Positions 1 through 7,764 of a stretch of DNA of 16,248 nt are shown one piece after another. Source of the stretch: Bdellovibrionales bacterium (GTDB lineage: Bacteria; Bdellovibrionota; Bdellovibrionia; Bdellovibrionales; UBA1609); assembly GCA_020435025.1 (NCBI GenBank), contig JAGRAG010000075.1:1-16248 (forward strand). Reading direction: 5' to 3'. Under the pieces are notes generated by a model that was given only the letters and a program-made list of their open reading frames with translations, ran no database searches and was not told the origin of the DNA. Position numbers and translations under genes: made by a program. The first letter of the stretch is position 1. Each line of letters opens with the position of its first letter.

Positions 1-1721
1 CTCCGGACAACAGCATCGGTCAAGTTTTAAAACTAGGTTTGTTTACGAAGCTGGGGCTCTATTCCCCTGGAAGAGTTCCTCTTAAAGGAGAACTCTGGGG
101 ACTTAGAAAAGATCAGAAAGTTCCCCCAGGAGAAGAGTGGCGATTGGATCCTGTCGACGGCATCATTTGGAGTTCAAAAAATGTAGCAACTCCTCAAGAT
201 AACCTCTATCAACCTCCAATGAGTTCCAGAGAGCTCTTTATCAATGCCACTGATATCATTCCAAAAACGGGATTTGGGGCCCACTTCGGTGTGAGTGGAG
301 AAATCAATGCGACCTTTAAGTCCGCTTCCGGAGAGCTTGTTCACTTACCCGTCGCTATTGGAAAATTCCGAATCGGAAATAGTGATACTAGCCGAATTGA
401 GCATCGAGGCGAGTCACAGACTGGCCCTGTAGGAGTGAGTTTTGTTAAAAGCTTGGGATTTAACAGTGCGGATATCTCATTTTTTGGGAACCTAATGATT
501 GCCAACAATGAGCCGGGAGCCATCCGACACCTTTTTAAAACGGCCAACATCCGCAGTGAATTTGGTTGGATCCTAAGAGCCTGGACAAGTGGGCCGATCA
601 TCCCTTTCACTCAATCTCTGACCTCGAATCGTCAAAAGTACTACAATCCATTTACGGTCATTACTAAAGTCATCCTTAAAGATGGACGAGAGATCACGGA
701 CTGGCGCGAGTTTCAAAAGCAGTATTTCACTGGAGATCCAAAGACTCTCACCAAAGCTCAAAAAGGTGAACAGCGTGACGAAAACTACAATATAGAATTC
801 GAAAATCAAATTGCTTACGTTGAAATCGGTCCTATGAGCGTGGAAATTCTCCCCCCAAAGAAGAGAAAAGACTTAAAAAAACACAGAAAAGCAATTAAGA
901 AAATACAAGAAGACCTCGAAGAAGGCTTGCTGACAACCTACGAGACCGACGCACAAACTCTCTTGAATTCGGTAAGGTCTAAAGCTGCGAGATACAATTT
1001 ATACTCCTTAGATGTTAACTCAAATGCTTACCACAGCCACAGAGCTGTCCGTGGACTACTACCTCTCATTGCCATGTTGCAAGCTTGGGACATCCGTCCT
1101 GAGAATCTCCGTGTTTCTGTCTACGTTTATAAAAATGGTAAGCAGCGAATCTCTGTTCGCTTTAGCGATTGGGGATCCATTTTAGGCAAGGCCGTGGGCT
1201 TTACCGGCAACACCAATGCCGACCCCAACCGTTATCCATTAGATATTATAACTAAATCAGGCAAGGACTGGAGAGGTCGACCACGCATTGTATTAAATGT
1301 CCAAGGTAATTCTATCAGTAAAGCAGCTCTACATGCCGATTACGATAGTATAAAGTGGGGCTTTTCGCAAATTGGCAGACTTACAAAGGATCAGATCTTT
1401 CAAATTATCGGCAGTGGACAATTCAGCTCTGCTTATACTTATGCCATGGCAATGAAATTTATGATGGCTAGAGATAAGGCTCTGGAAATCCTCTTTACCC
1501 GTAAAGAAATTGAAAGTGAATTTGGGGGGTTTCTTGCTGTCGCAAATGGGCAAAGAGTCATTGATCCAACCACTTTACAGTTTTCAAGCACGGCTGATCT
1601 ACCTATAGAACACAATGGCCGTGTTATCGCCACCATGAAAAGTGATGGAACCTATGTAAAAGATGGTATCTACTATAAAGCCAATGGCGAAATCCACGAT
1701 CCCGCAGTAGAGAAGAAGTAG
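1..1721 (+). CDS. Large protein of unknown function with kinase-like motifs (5' end outside window)
   Basis: The reading frame is open from base 3 with no stop, so the TTG at 39 is unlikely to be the start and the N-terminus probably lies upstream of the window. At least 570 residues are visible. I do not recognise a named family. A lysine-rich helical stretch is encoded at about 855-930. At 1082-1108 the peptide AWDIRPENL resembles the kinase catalytic loop (D-x4-N, as in HRDLKPEN), and at 1167-1175 DWG followed by S-x-LG resembles the metal-binding DFG. The spacing between them is a little longer than in classical kinases. A long helical C-terminal part follows. The downstream gene starts 8 bp after the stop and also has kinase-like motifs, suggesting an operon. 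Being a real gene is near certain; kinase-like fold is inference at perhaps one in three. Confidence 0.85.
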   Translation, partial: PDNSIGQVLKLGLFTKLGLYSPGRVPLKGELWGLRKDQKVPPGEEWRLDPVDGIIWSSKNVATPQDNLYQPPMSSRELFINATDIIPKTGFGAHFGVSGEINATFKSASGELVHLPVAIGKFRIGNSDTSRIEHRGESQTGPVGVSFVKSLGFNSADISFFGNLMIANNEPGAIRHLFKTANIRSEFGWILRAWTSGPIIPFTQSLTSNRQKYYNPFTVITKVILKDGREITDWREFQKQYFTGDPKTLTKAQKGEQRDENYNIEFENQIAYVEIGPMSVEILPPKKRKDLKKHRKAIKKIQEDLEEGLLTTYETDAQTLLNSVRSKAARYNLYSLDVNSNAYHSHRAVRGLLPLIAMLQAWDIRPENLRVSVYVYKNGKQRISVRFSDWGSILGKAVGFTGNTNADPNRYPLDIITKSGKDWRGRPRIVLNVQGNSISKAALHADYDSIKWGFSQIGRLTKDQIFQIIGSGQFSSAYTYAMAMKFMMARDKALEILFTRKEIESEFGGFLAVANGQRVIDPTTLQFSSTADLPIEHNGRVIATMKSDGTYVKDGIYYKANGEIHDPAVEKK

Positions 1722-1729
1722 AGAGTTTT

Positions 1730-3049
1730 ATGATTTTGAAGGCACTCAAAAAACCCCTTATTCTTATAAAACTCATTCTACTTACGGCCACAATCGTTAT
1801 TGAACACCCTGGAGCAGGTTCTGCTTCTGCCCAGGGAGCCTGTCCCGCAACGGTAGGAAACACCCAGTGGCGTGCCGTGAATCGGTCCTTAATGATGGCC
1901 CTCCGTTCTAATGCAAGCTTTACAAGAGCTTGGTTTAAAGAAAATGTCTCAAAATTTTTTGCTCGGGAATTTGTCGAACTGGAAGCTTATGTTATTGGTG
2001 ACATTCACCTTAATAATTTAGCTCCAAAGTTGATTTCAATAGGTGGCACTTCACGAAAACGCAGTGAAATGACTGTAATTGATTTTGATGATGCTCACTT
2101 TGGGAAAGCTCTAGCTGACCTATTTTACCTTTCTGTGATTACACGATCGGGAACCCAAGACATCTCTGCCCGAGAAATTGCCCAGAGTTATCTCGATGGC
2201 TTAAATGGAAAACCACTCGATACATCCCAATTAGATCATCAGCTCCAAGCCGCTTTAAAATTAACGCCCCAAGAAATAGAACGCCTCAACGAGAAGTACA
2301 CAGAGGGTCACATCTCTACGAAGCGCAATAAGGTTCGACTCAATCACAAAAAATTAGATACAAAGAAGATCAGTAAGTCGTCAAAAGAAGTTCAAGACGT
2401 TTTTCCTATACTTGAAACTTCATTTAAAAGAGTTCTTGCCGAAAGAGGTTATCAGGTTATTGATTGGGGCTATACGTCTAAAGAAGAAGGTGGAAGCATG
2501 GGACTGCACCGATTCTTTGCTCTGGCTCAAAAAGAGGGTCAACTAAAGATATTTCAATTTAAGGAACTTGAATCTATTGAAGGGCAATCTGCTTACGAAA
2601 GAGTCGCTCATGCGATGTCTATTTTTTGGAACCTTCCTTTTCGAAAAAATAATTCGACTCCGCTTGAAGATCATCACGAAGTCATAAGCACAGAGGTCGG
2701 AACCTACCTAATGGCAGTTAAAGAAAAGCGACTGTATCGCTACGAAAACAAGGCTACAGGATCGCTTTTTCCCACATTTCAAGCAGGCACGCATTACATT
2801 GCTCAAGTTGCAGGACAGTATCTCGGTCAACAAAGTGCTGGACTTCAACTAAAAAGAATTTTGGAATCGAAATCTGACAAACAGGAGCAATTCCTAGAAA
2901 GTGTCGATGCCATGGTCAATGCGTATATTGTTCCCACTACGCAGATTCACAATCAGGCCGTCGCACAGTTAAAGCGCAATCGTGAAGAAGTTCACAAGGC
3001 TCAAACGAAAAACAAAAAAAAGAAGAAGAGAAAGAAAAAGGACAAATAA
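1730..3049 (+). CDS. Exported DUF2252-family protein (kinase-like fold)
   Basis: The protein has 439 residues. A hydrophobic signal sequence occupies residues 1-35 (cleavage plausible after SASAQG), implying export to the periplasm or beyond. Residues 90-96 (GDIHLNN) and 116-121 (VIDFDD) match the catalytic-loop and metal-binding motifs of DUF2252 and of APH-type kinases. Residues 254-262 (GGSMGLHRF) followed by IFQFKEL near 275 match the glycine-rich and conserved-lysine segment that in DUF2252 proteins lies C-terminal to the catalytic motifs. All recognisable elements are therefore present in family order. The C-terminus is an extreme lysine tail (residues 427-439). The gene starts at ATG 8 bp after the preceding stop with only a weak GA-rich ribosome site, consistent with coupled translation. 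DUF2252 has no firmly established biochemical role known to me; ATP binding or phosphotransfer is inferred from motifs. An exported member is odd because ATP is scarce outside the cytoplasm. Confidence 0.85.
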   Translation: MILKALKKPLILIKLILLTATIVIEHPGAGSASAQGACPATVGNTQWRAVNRSLMMALRSNASFTRAWFKENVSKFFAREFVELEAYVIGDIHLNNLAPKLISIGGTSRKRSEMTVIDFDDAHFGKALADLFYLSVITRSGTQDISAREIAQSYLDGLNGKPLDTSQLDHQLQAALKLTPQEIERLNEKYTEGHISTKRNKVRLNHKKLDTKKISKSSKEVQDVFPILETSFKRVLAERGYQVIDWGYTSKEEGGSMGLHRFFALAQKEGQLKIFQFKELESIEGQSAYERVAHAMSIFWNLPFRKNNSTPLEDHHEVISTEVGTYLMAVKEKRLYRYENKATGSLFPTFQAGTHYIAQVAGQYLGQQSAGLQLKRILESKSDKQEQFLESVDAMVNAYIVPTTQIHNQAVAQLKRNREEVHKAQTKNKKKKKRKKKDK

Positions 3050-3206
3050 ACGTCCTGTCACGCCGTTATATCTCCCTATGATTTTGGCATTTACCTTGCT
3101 TTACGTACATTTATAGATATTTTGCATATGAATGACGTTTACATTGAAATTGAGCGCCATCGTGTTGAATTTTTTTACATCACTACCATTTTTCGTTGAA
3201 GGTGCC

Positions 3207-3962
3207 ATGAAAACCATATTTCTATCAATGCTCGTTTTTTTTAGTGTAAACATTTATGCTGGCGACTTCGAAAGCAATACCGATTGTAGCAAATGCCCTA
3301 ATCCAGTACAAAGCTTGCTTTCTAAATGGGCACAGTACTTATCCGTTCCCAACGATGAAGAAGATGAAGCTATGGCGGGCATGAAACTCTGTGGGACCAT
3401 CCTCCCGTTAAAGTTTGCCAGCAAAGACTTCCCCAAAAACTTTAGAGTGATTTACGATCGGAATATCCAAACTTGTATTGCTCCTATGTTAGTTAGAGGA
3501 GAGATGGACGACTACTCCTCCCACCTCTCCCAAATCGATTGGCAGCAGTTTTTTCAACCCATTCGTGATTTCGAAGTCTTAATCCGGCAAATCGACAGAC
3601 AGATCGAGCGCACTCGCTCGGAATTAAATAACGCCGAGGTTAAGTTTGGTGAAGCTCAATATTACTGTAACTATTATAATTCGGACAGTTGCAGACGAGC
3701 GGACTTTTACACTGGCTGGAAAAATCAAGTATCTTATCTAACGATGAGATATCAAAGATTGTTAACGGAGCGAACCTACACTGAAGAGCTGGAACAACTA
3801 CAAAGTCGAGAAGTCAAAATTGCAAAAGAGGTCCATGCTTTTGGAGAAATGCACTTCATGAGGCTAAATAATGGACGTCAAAAAGTCATATTAATTTTAG
3901 TTCGAGATGTGAACGATTGGAATAGAGAAGAAATTCGAGATATATTAGGAGCACATGATTAA
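3207..3962 (+). CDS. Exported six-cysteine protein of unknown function
   Basis: I chose ATG 3207 because GAAGGT at 3198-3203 is a good ribosome site and because it places a classic signal peptide (residues 1-18, MKTIFLSMLVFFSVNIYA, then GD) at the N-terminus; an upstream in-frame ATG at 3132 lacks both. The 251-residue product has six cysteines (DCSKC, LCG, TCI, YYC, DSC), an even number compatible with disulfides in an oxidising compartment. A central segment of about 80 residues rich in Arg, Glu and Gln, starting near FEVLIRQIDRQIERTRSE, is probably helical or coiled coil. I recognise no family. It is separated by 157 bp from the kinase-like pair, so it may have its own promoter, though no convincing -35/-10 is visible. 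Periplasmic or surface location is the only functional inference. Confidence 0.8.
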   Translation: MKTIFLSMLVFFSVNIYAGDFESNTDCSKCPNPVQSLLSKWAQYLSVPNDEEDEAMAGMKLCGTILPLKFASKDFPKNFRVIYDRNIQTCIAPMLVRGEMDDYSSHLSQIDWQQFFQPIRDFEVLIRQIDRQIERTRSELNNAEVKFGEAQYYCNYYNSDSCRRADFYTGWKNQVSYLTMRYQRLLTERTYTEELEQLQSREVKIAKEVHAFGEMHFMRLNNGRQKVILILVRDVNDWNREEIRDILGAHD

Positions 3963-3963
3963 A

Positions 3964-3978
3964 TTATTTTTCAAATAA
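3964..3978. terminator. Possible weak bidirectional terminator between convergent genes
   Basis: TTATTT-TTC-AAATAA forms a 6-bp A/T-only stem with a 3-nt loop, followed by ACTTTT on the + strand and by TTTAAT on the - strand. It sits in the 74-bp gap between convergent genes, where a shared terminator is expected. The stem is very weak thermodynamically, so this is a position-based guess. Confidence 0.2.
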
Positions 3979-4036
3979 ACTTTTAGATAACGACATGTGC
4001 CCATTTCATATAAGATAGAAGGACTCGAAAAGAGAA

Positions 4037-5881
4037 TTAGCCCGCCATTTTTACTTTGTCATCCTCGGACGATTCATAGTCGGAGTATTCTGTACGCAAC
4101 TCAACTTCCTTGCCGTCGGCATCGACATAGCCACGAACTTTAAAAAGACTAAGGGCCTCCGACTTTCCTTTCACTTCGACTTTACCAGCTTCAGCGATCA
4201 TAAAACTTTCTCTAACGAGATCTGCCGTCTCTTTACTTAGCAAAAGGTCCGCACCAAAAGCTTTCGTAGAAGCTTCAATTCTCGCTGCTTGGTTGACCGC
4301 ATCGCCAATCACAGTGAACTCCATCCGTTCATCCGACCCGATGGTTCCTGAGATGACTCTTCCCGTATGAAGTCCAATTCCAATTTTTAACGGAACTTCA
4401 CCTCGCCCTATCCGAATGCGGTTCAGTTCTTGTAAGGCAACCCTCATTTCCAAACAAGCTTTAACGGCATTTTGGGGGTCTTCATCCGTGGCGGTAGGAG
4501 CCCCCCACACAGCCATTATGGCATCACCAATAAACTTATCCACAACACCATTGTTTCTATTGATAATGGATACCATGACTTGAAAGTATTCGTTGAGCAT
4601 AGATACGACTTGTTCTGCAGTATGTGCCTCACTAAATTTCGTAAAATCGCGAATGTCACTAAAAAATACTGTCACATTTTTACTGCTGCCTCCGAGCTCT
4701 AGATCTCCTTGAATGAGCTCATCGGTCACACTAGAACCATGAAACTTATTAAGAACGTTCTTCACCTTATCTCTTTCTTTTAAACCAACAGCCATTTCAT
4801 CAATCGCTTGTCCTAAAAGTCCGACTTCATCTGCCGATCCAATATTTGCTCTGTGATCAAAGTCCCCTTTGGCAATAGAGTGCGTTACATCCACAAGTCT
4901 TTCGATAGGATGTGTCAGTGATATCGAAAAAAGAAATACGATGAACAAAGAAAGTGATAGAGCTTGGCCCGTCAAGCGCATGGCAGAAAAACGCACCTGT
5001 TCGGAGACCTCTAGTATCACTGCATTAGGTATGGTTGTAACTACTGTGACACCGAGAGAGGTCTTATTAAAGGCGCCCGAATGGCCCTGAGGATCCATTT
5101 TTTCCGTAAACTTAGTCGCTCCTTCTTTATCCTCAGTATTTAAAGCTTCCCAGACCATAGGGTCTCCTTTAAAGGACTGACTGGCTAAGACTCGTGATTC
5201 TTCTGGGTGAGCAAGCAAGTAGCCTTCTCGATCCACTAAATATGTTGTTCGGGCCGATAAGACCCCGAAAACTTTCTGCAACCGATCCAATCGTATTTCT
5301 GCAATTGCAATATGTGAAATCACTCCAAAGTCATCTTTTACAAATGGGATTCCTATCGTTAAAAGAGGAGGCATTTTGGCTCCAAAGGAAGCGTTTCTTA
5401 CTTCGACTTTTCCAGCAAAAACAGCTCCCTCTTGAAAGAGATTCCTCTCACTTTGCTTTAAGCGAACAACATTAATGTAATTCTCATCCAAATCAAATTG
5501 TGATAAAAACTCGTTGTTTACCACTCGTCGAGTGGGTGTCGTCTTATTTTTTTCCCTAACTTCAATAGAAACCAAATCACGATCACCGTAAAATGTGAGC
5601 TGAAGAGCTTCTTGCCGTGCCTTTTCATTAGGGTATTCCTTAAGAAGTTGTGAAGCAATCACCTTAACTTTGTCGATATAAGTAACTAATAGGCCTTCCA
5701 CCTCATTTGCACGAGCCCGCGCCTGCTGAACGTTTTCATTCAACTCGCGATCTTTAGAGGAAGCTTCGAACATTTGCGAACTCATGTAAGTGATCACAGC
5801 TCCAAAACAAACTAGGAGCAGAACGGTCATCATGACCAGCTTTAACGAGATGGAAATACGGACTTTGAAATTCTTTTTCAC
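4037..5881 (-). CDS. Membrane-bound class IIIb adenylate cyclase (Cache-HAMP-cyclase)
   Basis: This 614-residue protein probably makes cAMP from ATP at the inner membrane. Order: TM helix about 13-34; periplasmic sensor about 35-300 with the Cache-like segment YLVDREGYLLAHPEE at 214-228; second TM about 304-323; HAMP about 323-375; cyclase catalytic domain about 400-545. Catalytic-site residues are visible: metal-binding Asp409 (FSDIRDFT) and Asp453 (KFIGDAIMAVWG), adenine-selecting Lys449, and transition-state Asn530 and Arg534 (AVNQAARIE). The second purine-selecting position is Thr523 (FTVIGD) rather than Asp, the class IIIb signature associated in studied homologues with adenylate cyclase activity and often bicarbonate stimulation. 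All key residues are present, so it should be active. The start is GTG 5881: an in-frame stop lies 27 bp upstream and no better start exists, but the ribosome site is poor. The sensor ligand cannot be read. The gene stands alone, divergent from the ParA-like gene. Confidence 0.93.
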   Translation of the reverse strand: MKKNFKVRISISLKLVMMTVLLLVCFGAVITYMSSQMFEASSKDRELNENVQQARARANEVEGLLVTYIDKVKVIASQLLKEYPNEKARQEALQLTFYGDRDLVSIEVREKNKTTPTRRVVNNEFLSQFDLDENYINVVRLKQSERNLFQEGAVFAGKVEVRNASFGAKMPPLLTIGIPFVKDDFGVISHIAIAEIRLDRLQKVFGVLSARTTYLVDREGYLLAHPEESRVLASQSFKGDPMVWEALNTEDKEGATKFTEKMDPQGHSGAFNKTSLGVTVVTTIPNAVILEVSEQVRFSAMRLTGQALSLSLFIVFLFSISLTHPIERLVDVTHSIAKGDFDHRANIGSADEVGLLGQAIDEMAVGLKERDKVKNVLNKFHGSSVTDELIQGDLELGGSSKNVTVFFSDIRDFTKFSEAHTAEQVVSMLNEYFQVMVSIINRNNGVVDKFIGDAIMAVWGAPTATDEDPQNAVKACLEMRVALQELNRIRIGRGEVPLKIGIGLHTGRVISGTIGSDERMEFTVIGDAVNQAARIEASTKAFGADLLLSKETADLVRESFMIAEAGKVEVKGKSEALSLFKVRGYVDADGKEVELRTEYSDYESSEDDKVKMAG

Positions 5882-5967
5882 ATCAAAGTAATCGGATAAA
5901 TGCTTAACTTATCTGAACAAATTCCCCATTTATAGTCCTTAGTCAGACCTTTCAAACATCATGAGAT

Positions 5968-5985
5968 TTGTATGAGTCTCAACAA
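5968..5985. promoter_or_regulatory. Imperfect palindrome in the cyclase/ParA divergent promoter region
   Basis: TTGT-A-TGAG-T-CTCA-ACAA has 8-bp arms interrupted by one bulged base. It sits in the 189-bp region between the divergent cyclase and ParA-like starts, 87 bp upstream of the cyclase GTG and 86 bp upstream of the ParA ATG. It looks like a dimeric-repressor operator; no regulator is identified. Confidence 0.3.
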
Positions 5986-6070
5986 GACACAGTGCTGCTA
6001 AAGAGAGTTTCTATTCTTAAATTTTCAGAAGCCTGCTACAGTACTTTAGAACTGAGTGAGGGGGTTAAAA

Positions 6071-7135
6071 ATGGCCTACGCAGCACCAAAACTACTTAAA
6101 CTATTTAGCTTTACCGATTCTCCCGACTTTACTCTAGATGATCTTTTTGAAGCTGAAAAAGCCGGAAAAATTCCAAACTTTACAGGCCGCAGAAAATCCA
6201 GTTGGACACTTCCACAGATAGGGGCGATTGGCGAGCAATTTGGATTTCTAGCCAAACCCCAAAAACCCGTCGTCATCACTTCATTTATCACTAAGGGCGG
6301 AGTATTAAAATCGACGCTTGTTCTCAACTTAGCCCGTATGGCCGCTCTTCATAATATCAAAACTTGTGTCGTTGGTTTAGATATGCAAGGAGACATCACC
6401 GCCGCTCTCGGCTGCCAGCAAGATTTGGAAAATGCTAGCGATCTTCACGAAGCTCTTACACAATTAAGCGCTATACGAGGGCTTCCGGAGGTCATGTTTC
6501 AAAAAAGCTCTCCTTTAGATCTCATCGTAGAAACAGACATTCCACAATTGTCTTTAATTCCGGAGACACCAGAATTAGTGGCCTTAGAACAGAGTTTGAC
6601 TCTTAAAATCAGACGAGAGTTCTGGCTTAAAGAAAATGTTATCGAACCCCTCAAACAAGAGTTCGACTTGATTGTTCTGGACGCATCTCCAAATTGGAAC
6701 CAATTAATCACAAATGCCTTAGCCGCCAGTGATCTGTTGCTTTCACCGCTTGAATGCAAAATAAATAATTTTAGAAATTTAAAGATGTTTCAAAGCTTTA
6801 TTGCAGAATTCAAACACGACCTGCAATTGCAATTTGATCATTTTTATATTCCCACTCGATTCAGTGAACAAAGAAAACTTAGCCGTGAGATTTTCGATTG
6901 GTATCAATCGCATTTAGATAATTGCAGTTCCATTCCCATTCGTGAAAGTGTGGCCGGAGAAGAGGCTTCTGCCCTTAATCAATCCATTCCCGAATACTCG
7001 CCCTCTTCTCCAGTAGCTTTAGAAATGAATTCAATTTTAAAAATGATTTGGAATCGACCGGTTTTTAGAATGGCAGAGGGTCAAAAATCAAAAATGCTTA
7101 GTGAGGGGGGTTCGTATGGCGCTTTCGTTGAATGA
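6071..7135 (+). CDS. ParA/MinD-family ATPase with N-terminal extension
   Basis: A 354-residue P-loop ATPase of the kind that positions cargo (DNA, chemoreceptors, protein complexes) on the nucleoid or membrane. The deviant Walker A motif is TKGGVLKST (residues 74-82), with both signature Lys75 and Lys80; Walker A' is GLDMQGD (102-108); Walker B is DLIVLDASP (199-207). About 68 residues precede the ATPase core. Within them RRKSSWTLPQIGAIGEQFGFL (40-60) resembles the short helix-turn-helix-like regions of plasmid type Ia ParA proteins, so DNA binding is possible. ATG 6071 was chosen over GTG 6056 because GTGAGGGGG at 6056-6064 is then the ribosome site. The last 20 bp overlap the next gene. No ParB or parS is visible, so it is better treated as an orphan ParA with its own partner than as a chromosome-partition ParA. 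Confidence 0.9.
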   Translation: MAYAAPKLLKLFSFTDSPDFTLDDLFEAEKAGKIPNFTGRRKSSWTLPQIGAIGEQFGFLAKPQKPVVITSFITKGGVLKSTLVLNLARMAALHNIKTCVVGLDMQGDITAALGCQQDLENASDLHEALTQLSAIRGLPEVMFQKSSPLDLIVETDIPQLSLIPETPELVALEQSLTLKIRREFWLKENVIEPLKQEFDLIVLDASPNWNQLITNALAASDLLLSPLECKINNFRNLKMFQSFIAEFKHDLQLQFDHFYIPTRFSEQRKLSREIFDWYQSHLDNCSSIPIRESVAGEEASALNQSIPEYSPSSPVALEMNSILKMIWNRPVFRMAEGQKSKMLSEGGSYGAFVE

Positions 7136-7553
7136 CATTCAAAAGAAAAAAAAGAAGCCTCAAAAGAAACCTAACGCTCAAGCTACATCTAATGCAAAGT
7201 CTTCCGACGTGGTAAATCCAGCGGAAGTCAGAAAATCTGCTGAATCGGTTAAACCCTGGAGCCAGAGAATAGACCTCCACCAGGAAGGACCTTCACAAAA
7301 TAGGACGTCTCGAACCTCATCTTCCGCAAAAAAGGCCAAAGGCCCCGGGTCCTCTAAGCAAGCTTCCACAAAAGTGATTCCCCTAGCGCCTGCGTGGCAC
7401 AATTGGGTTCGCCCGCCTCTTATGCAGGTTAAAAAGCTCGGTCAGTCCCTTTCCCCCCAACACCCTGTTCGCTTGTGGCTGGACCAAGTAGAAATTGAAC
7501 CAGAACTAAAAATTCCTCTACCAGAACTTTTCATCCATAAAGACGATAGATGA
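7116..7553 (+). CDS. Small lysine-rich disordered protein, probable partner of the ParA-like ATPase
   Basis: A 145-residue protein starting at ATG 7116, inside the end of the ParA-like gene (20-bp overlap). The ribosome site GTGAGGGGGG at 7101-7110 almost copies that of the ParA-like gene, which is why the GTG at 7101 was rejected as start. Residues 1-20 contain KKKKKPQKK; residues about 20-95 are Ser/Lys/Ala/Gln-rich and look disordered; the last 50 residues (from about VIPLAPAWHNWVRPPL) are more hydrophobic and probably folded. No family is recognised. Established ParA-type systems often pair the ATPase with a small protein whose basic N-terminus stimulates ATP hydrolysis (as in ParB, or McdB for McdA). 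The overlap and basic N-terminus fit that role, but this is inference from context. Confidence 0.75.
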   Translation: MALSLNDIQKKKKKPQKKPNAQATSNAKSSDVVNPAEVRKSAESVKPWSQRIDLHQEGPSQNRTSRTSSSAKKAKGPGSSKQASTKVIPLAPAWHNWVRPPLMQVKKLGQSLSPQHPVRLWLDQVEIEPELKIPLPELFIHKDDR

Positions 7554-7594
7554 TGGCCTTATAAACATCATTTTCAGTGCAGATAAATTCCTTG

Positions 7595-7621
7595 AGTTGA
7601 ACTTATTTCAGCTGATTTTTT
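7595..7621 (+). terminator. Probable intrinsic terminator after the ParA-like operon
   Basis: AGTTGAA (7595-7601), a 5-nt loop, and TTCAGCT (7607-7613) form a 7-bp stem with one G-U pair, followed by GA and six T's (7616-7621). It lies 42 bp after the stop of the small basic gene and ahead of the next gene's leader. Confidence 0.5.
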
Positions 7622-7764
7622 AAGGTGTATCTATATTTTACTAAGTACCTAAAAATCATAGATTTTACGCATCATGTCTGCTACTAAAGACGAACCTTTA
7701 ACAACCAACAAACCAAACTCAGTTTTAAGGGTACCATTTCGTTTTAAATAGTAGGTGATTTAAT

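Noticed and set aside
39..41. TTG as the true start of the first gene
   Set aside because: The frame stays open to the window edge, with no ribosome site before the TTG; the gene more likely starts upstream.
3132..3206. 25-residue N-terminal extension of the exported six-cysteine protein from ATG 3132
   Set aside because: No ribosome site at 3132, while 3207 has GAAGGT and begins a textbook signal peptide.
5194..5475. 93-codon + strand frame inside the cyclase gene
   Set aside because: Antisense to an intact, well-recognised gene; no ribosome site or family resemblance.
6071..7553. Chromosomal parAB partition locus
   Set aside because: The second gene lacks ParB features (no HTH or CTP-binding motifs) and no parS-like palindrome is visible nearby.
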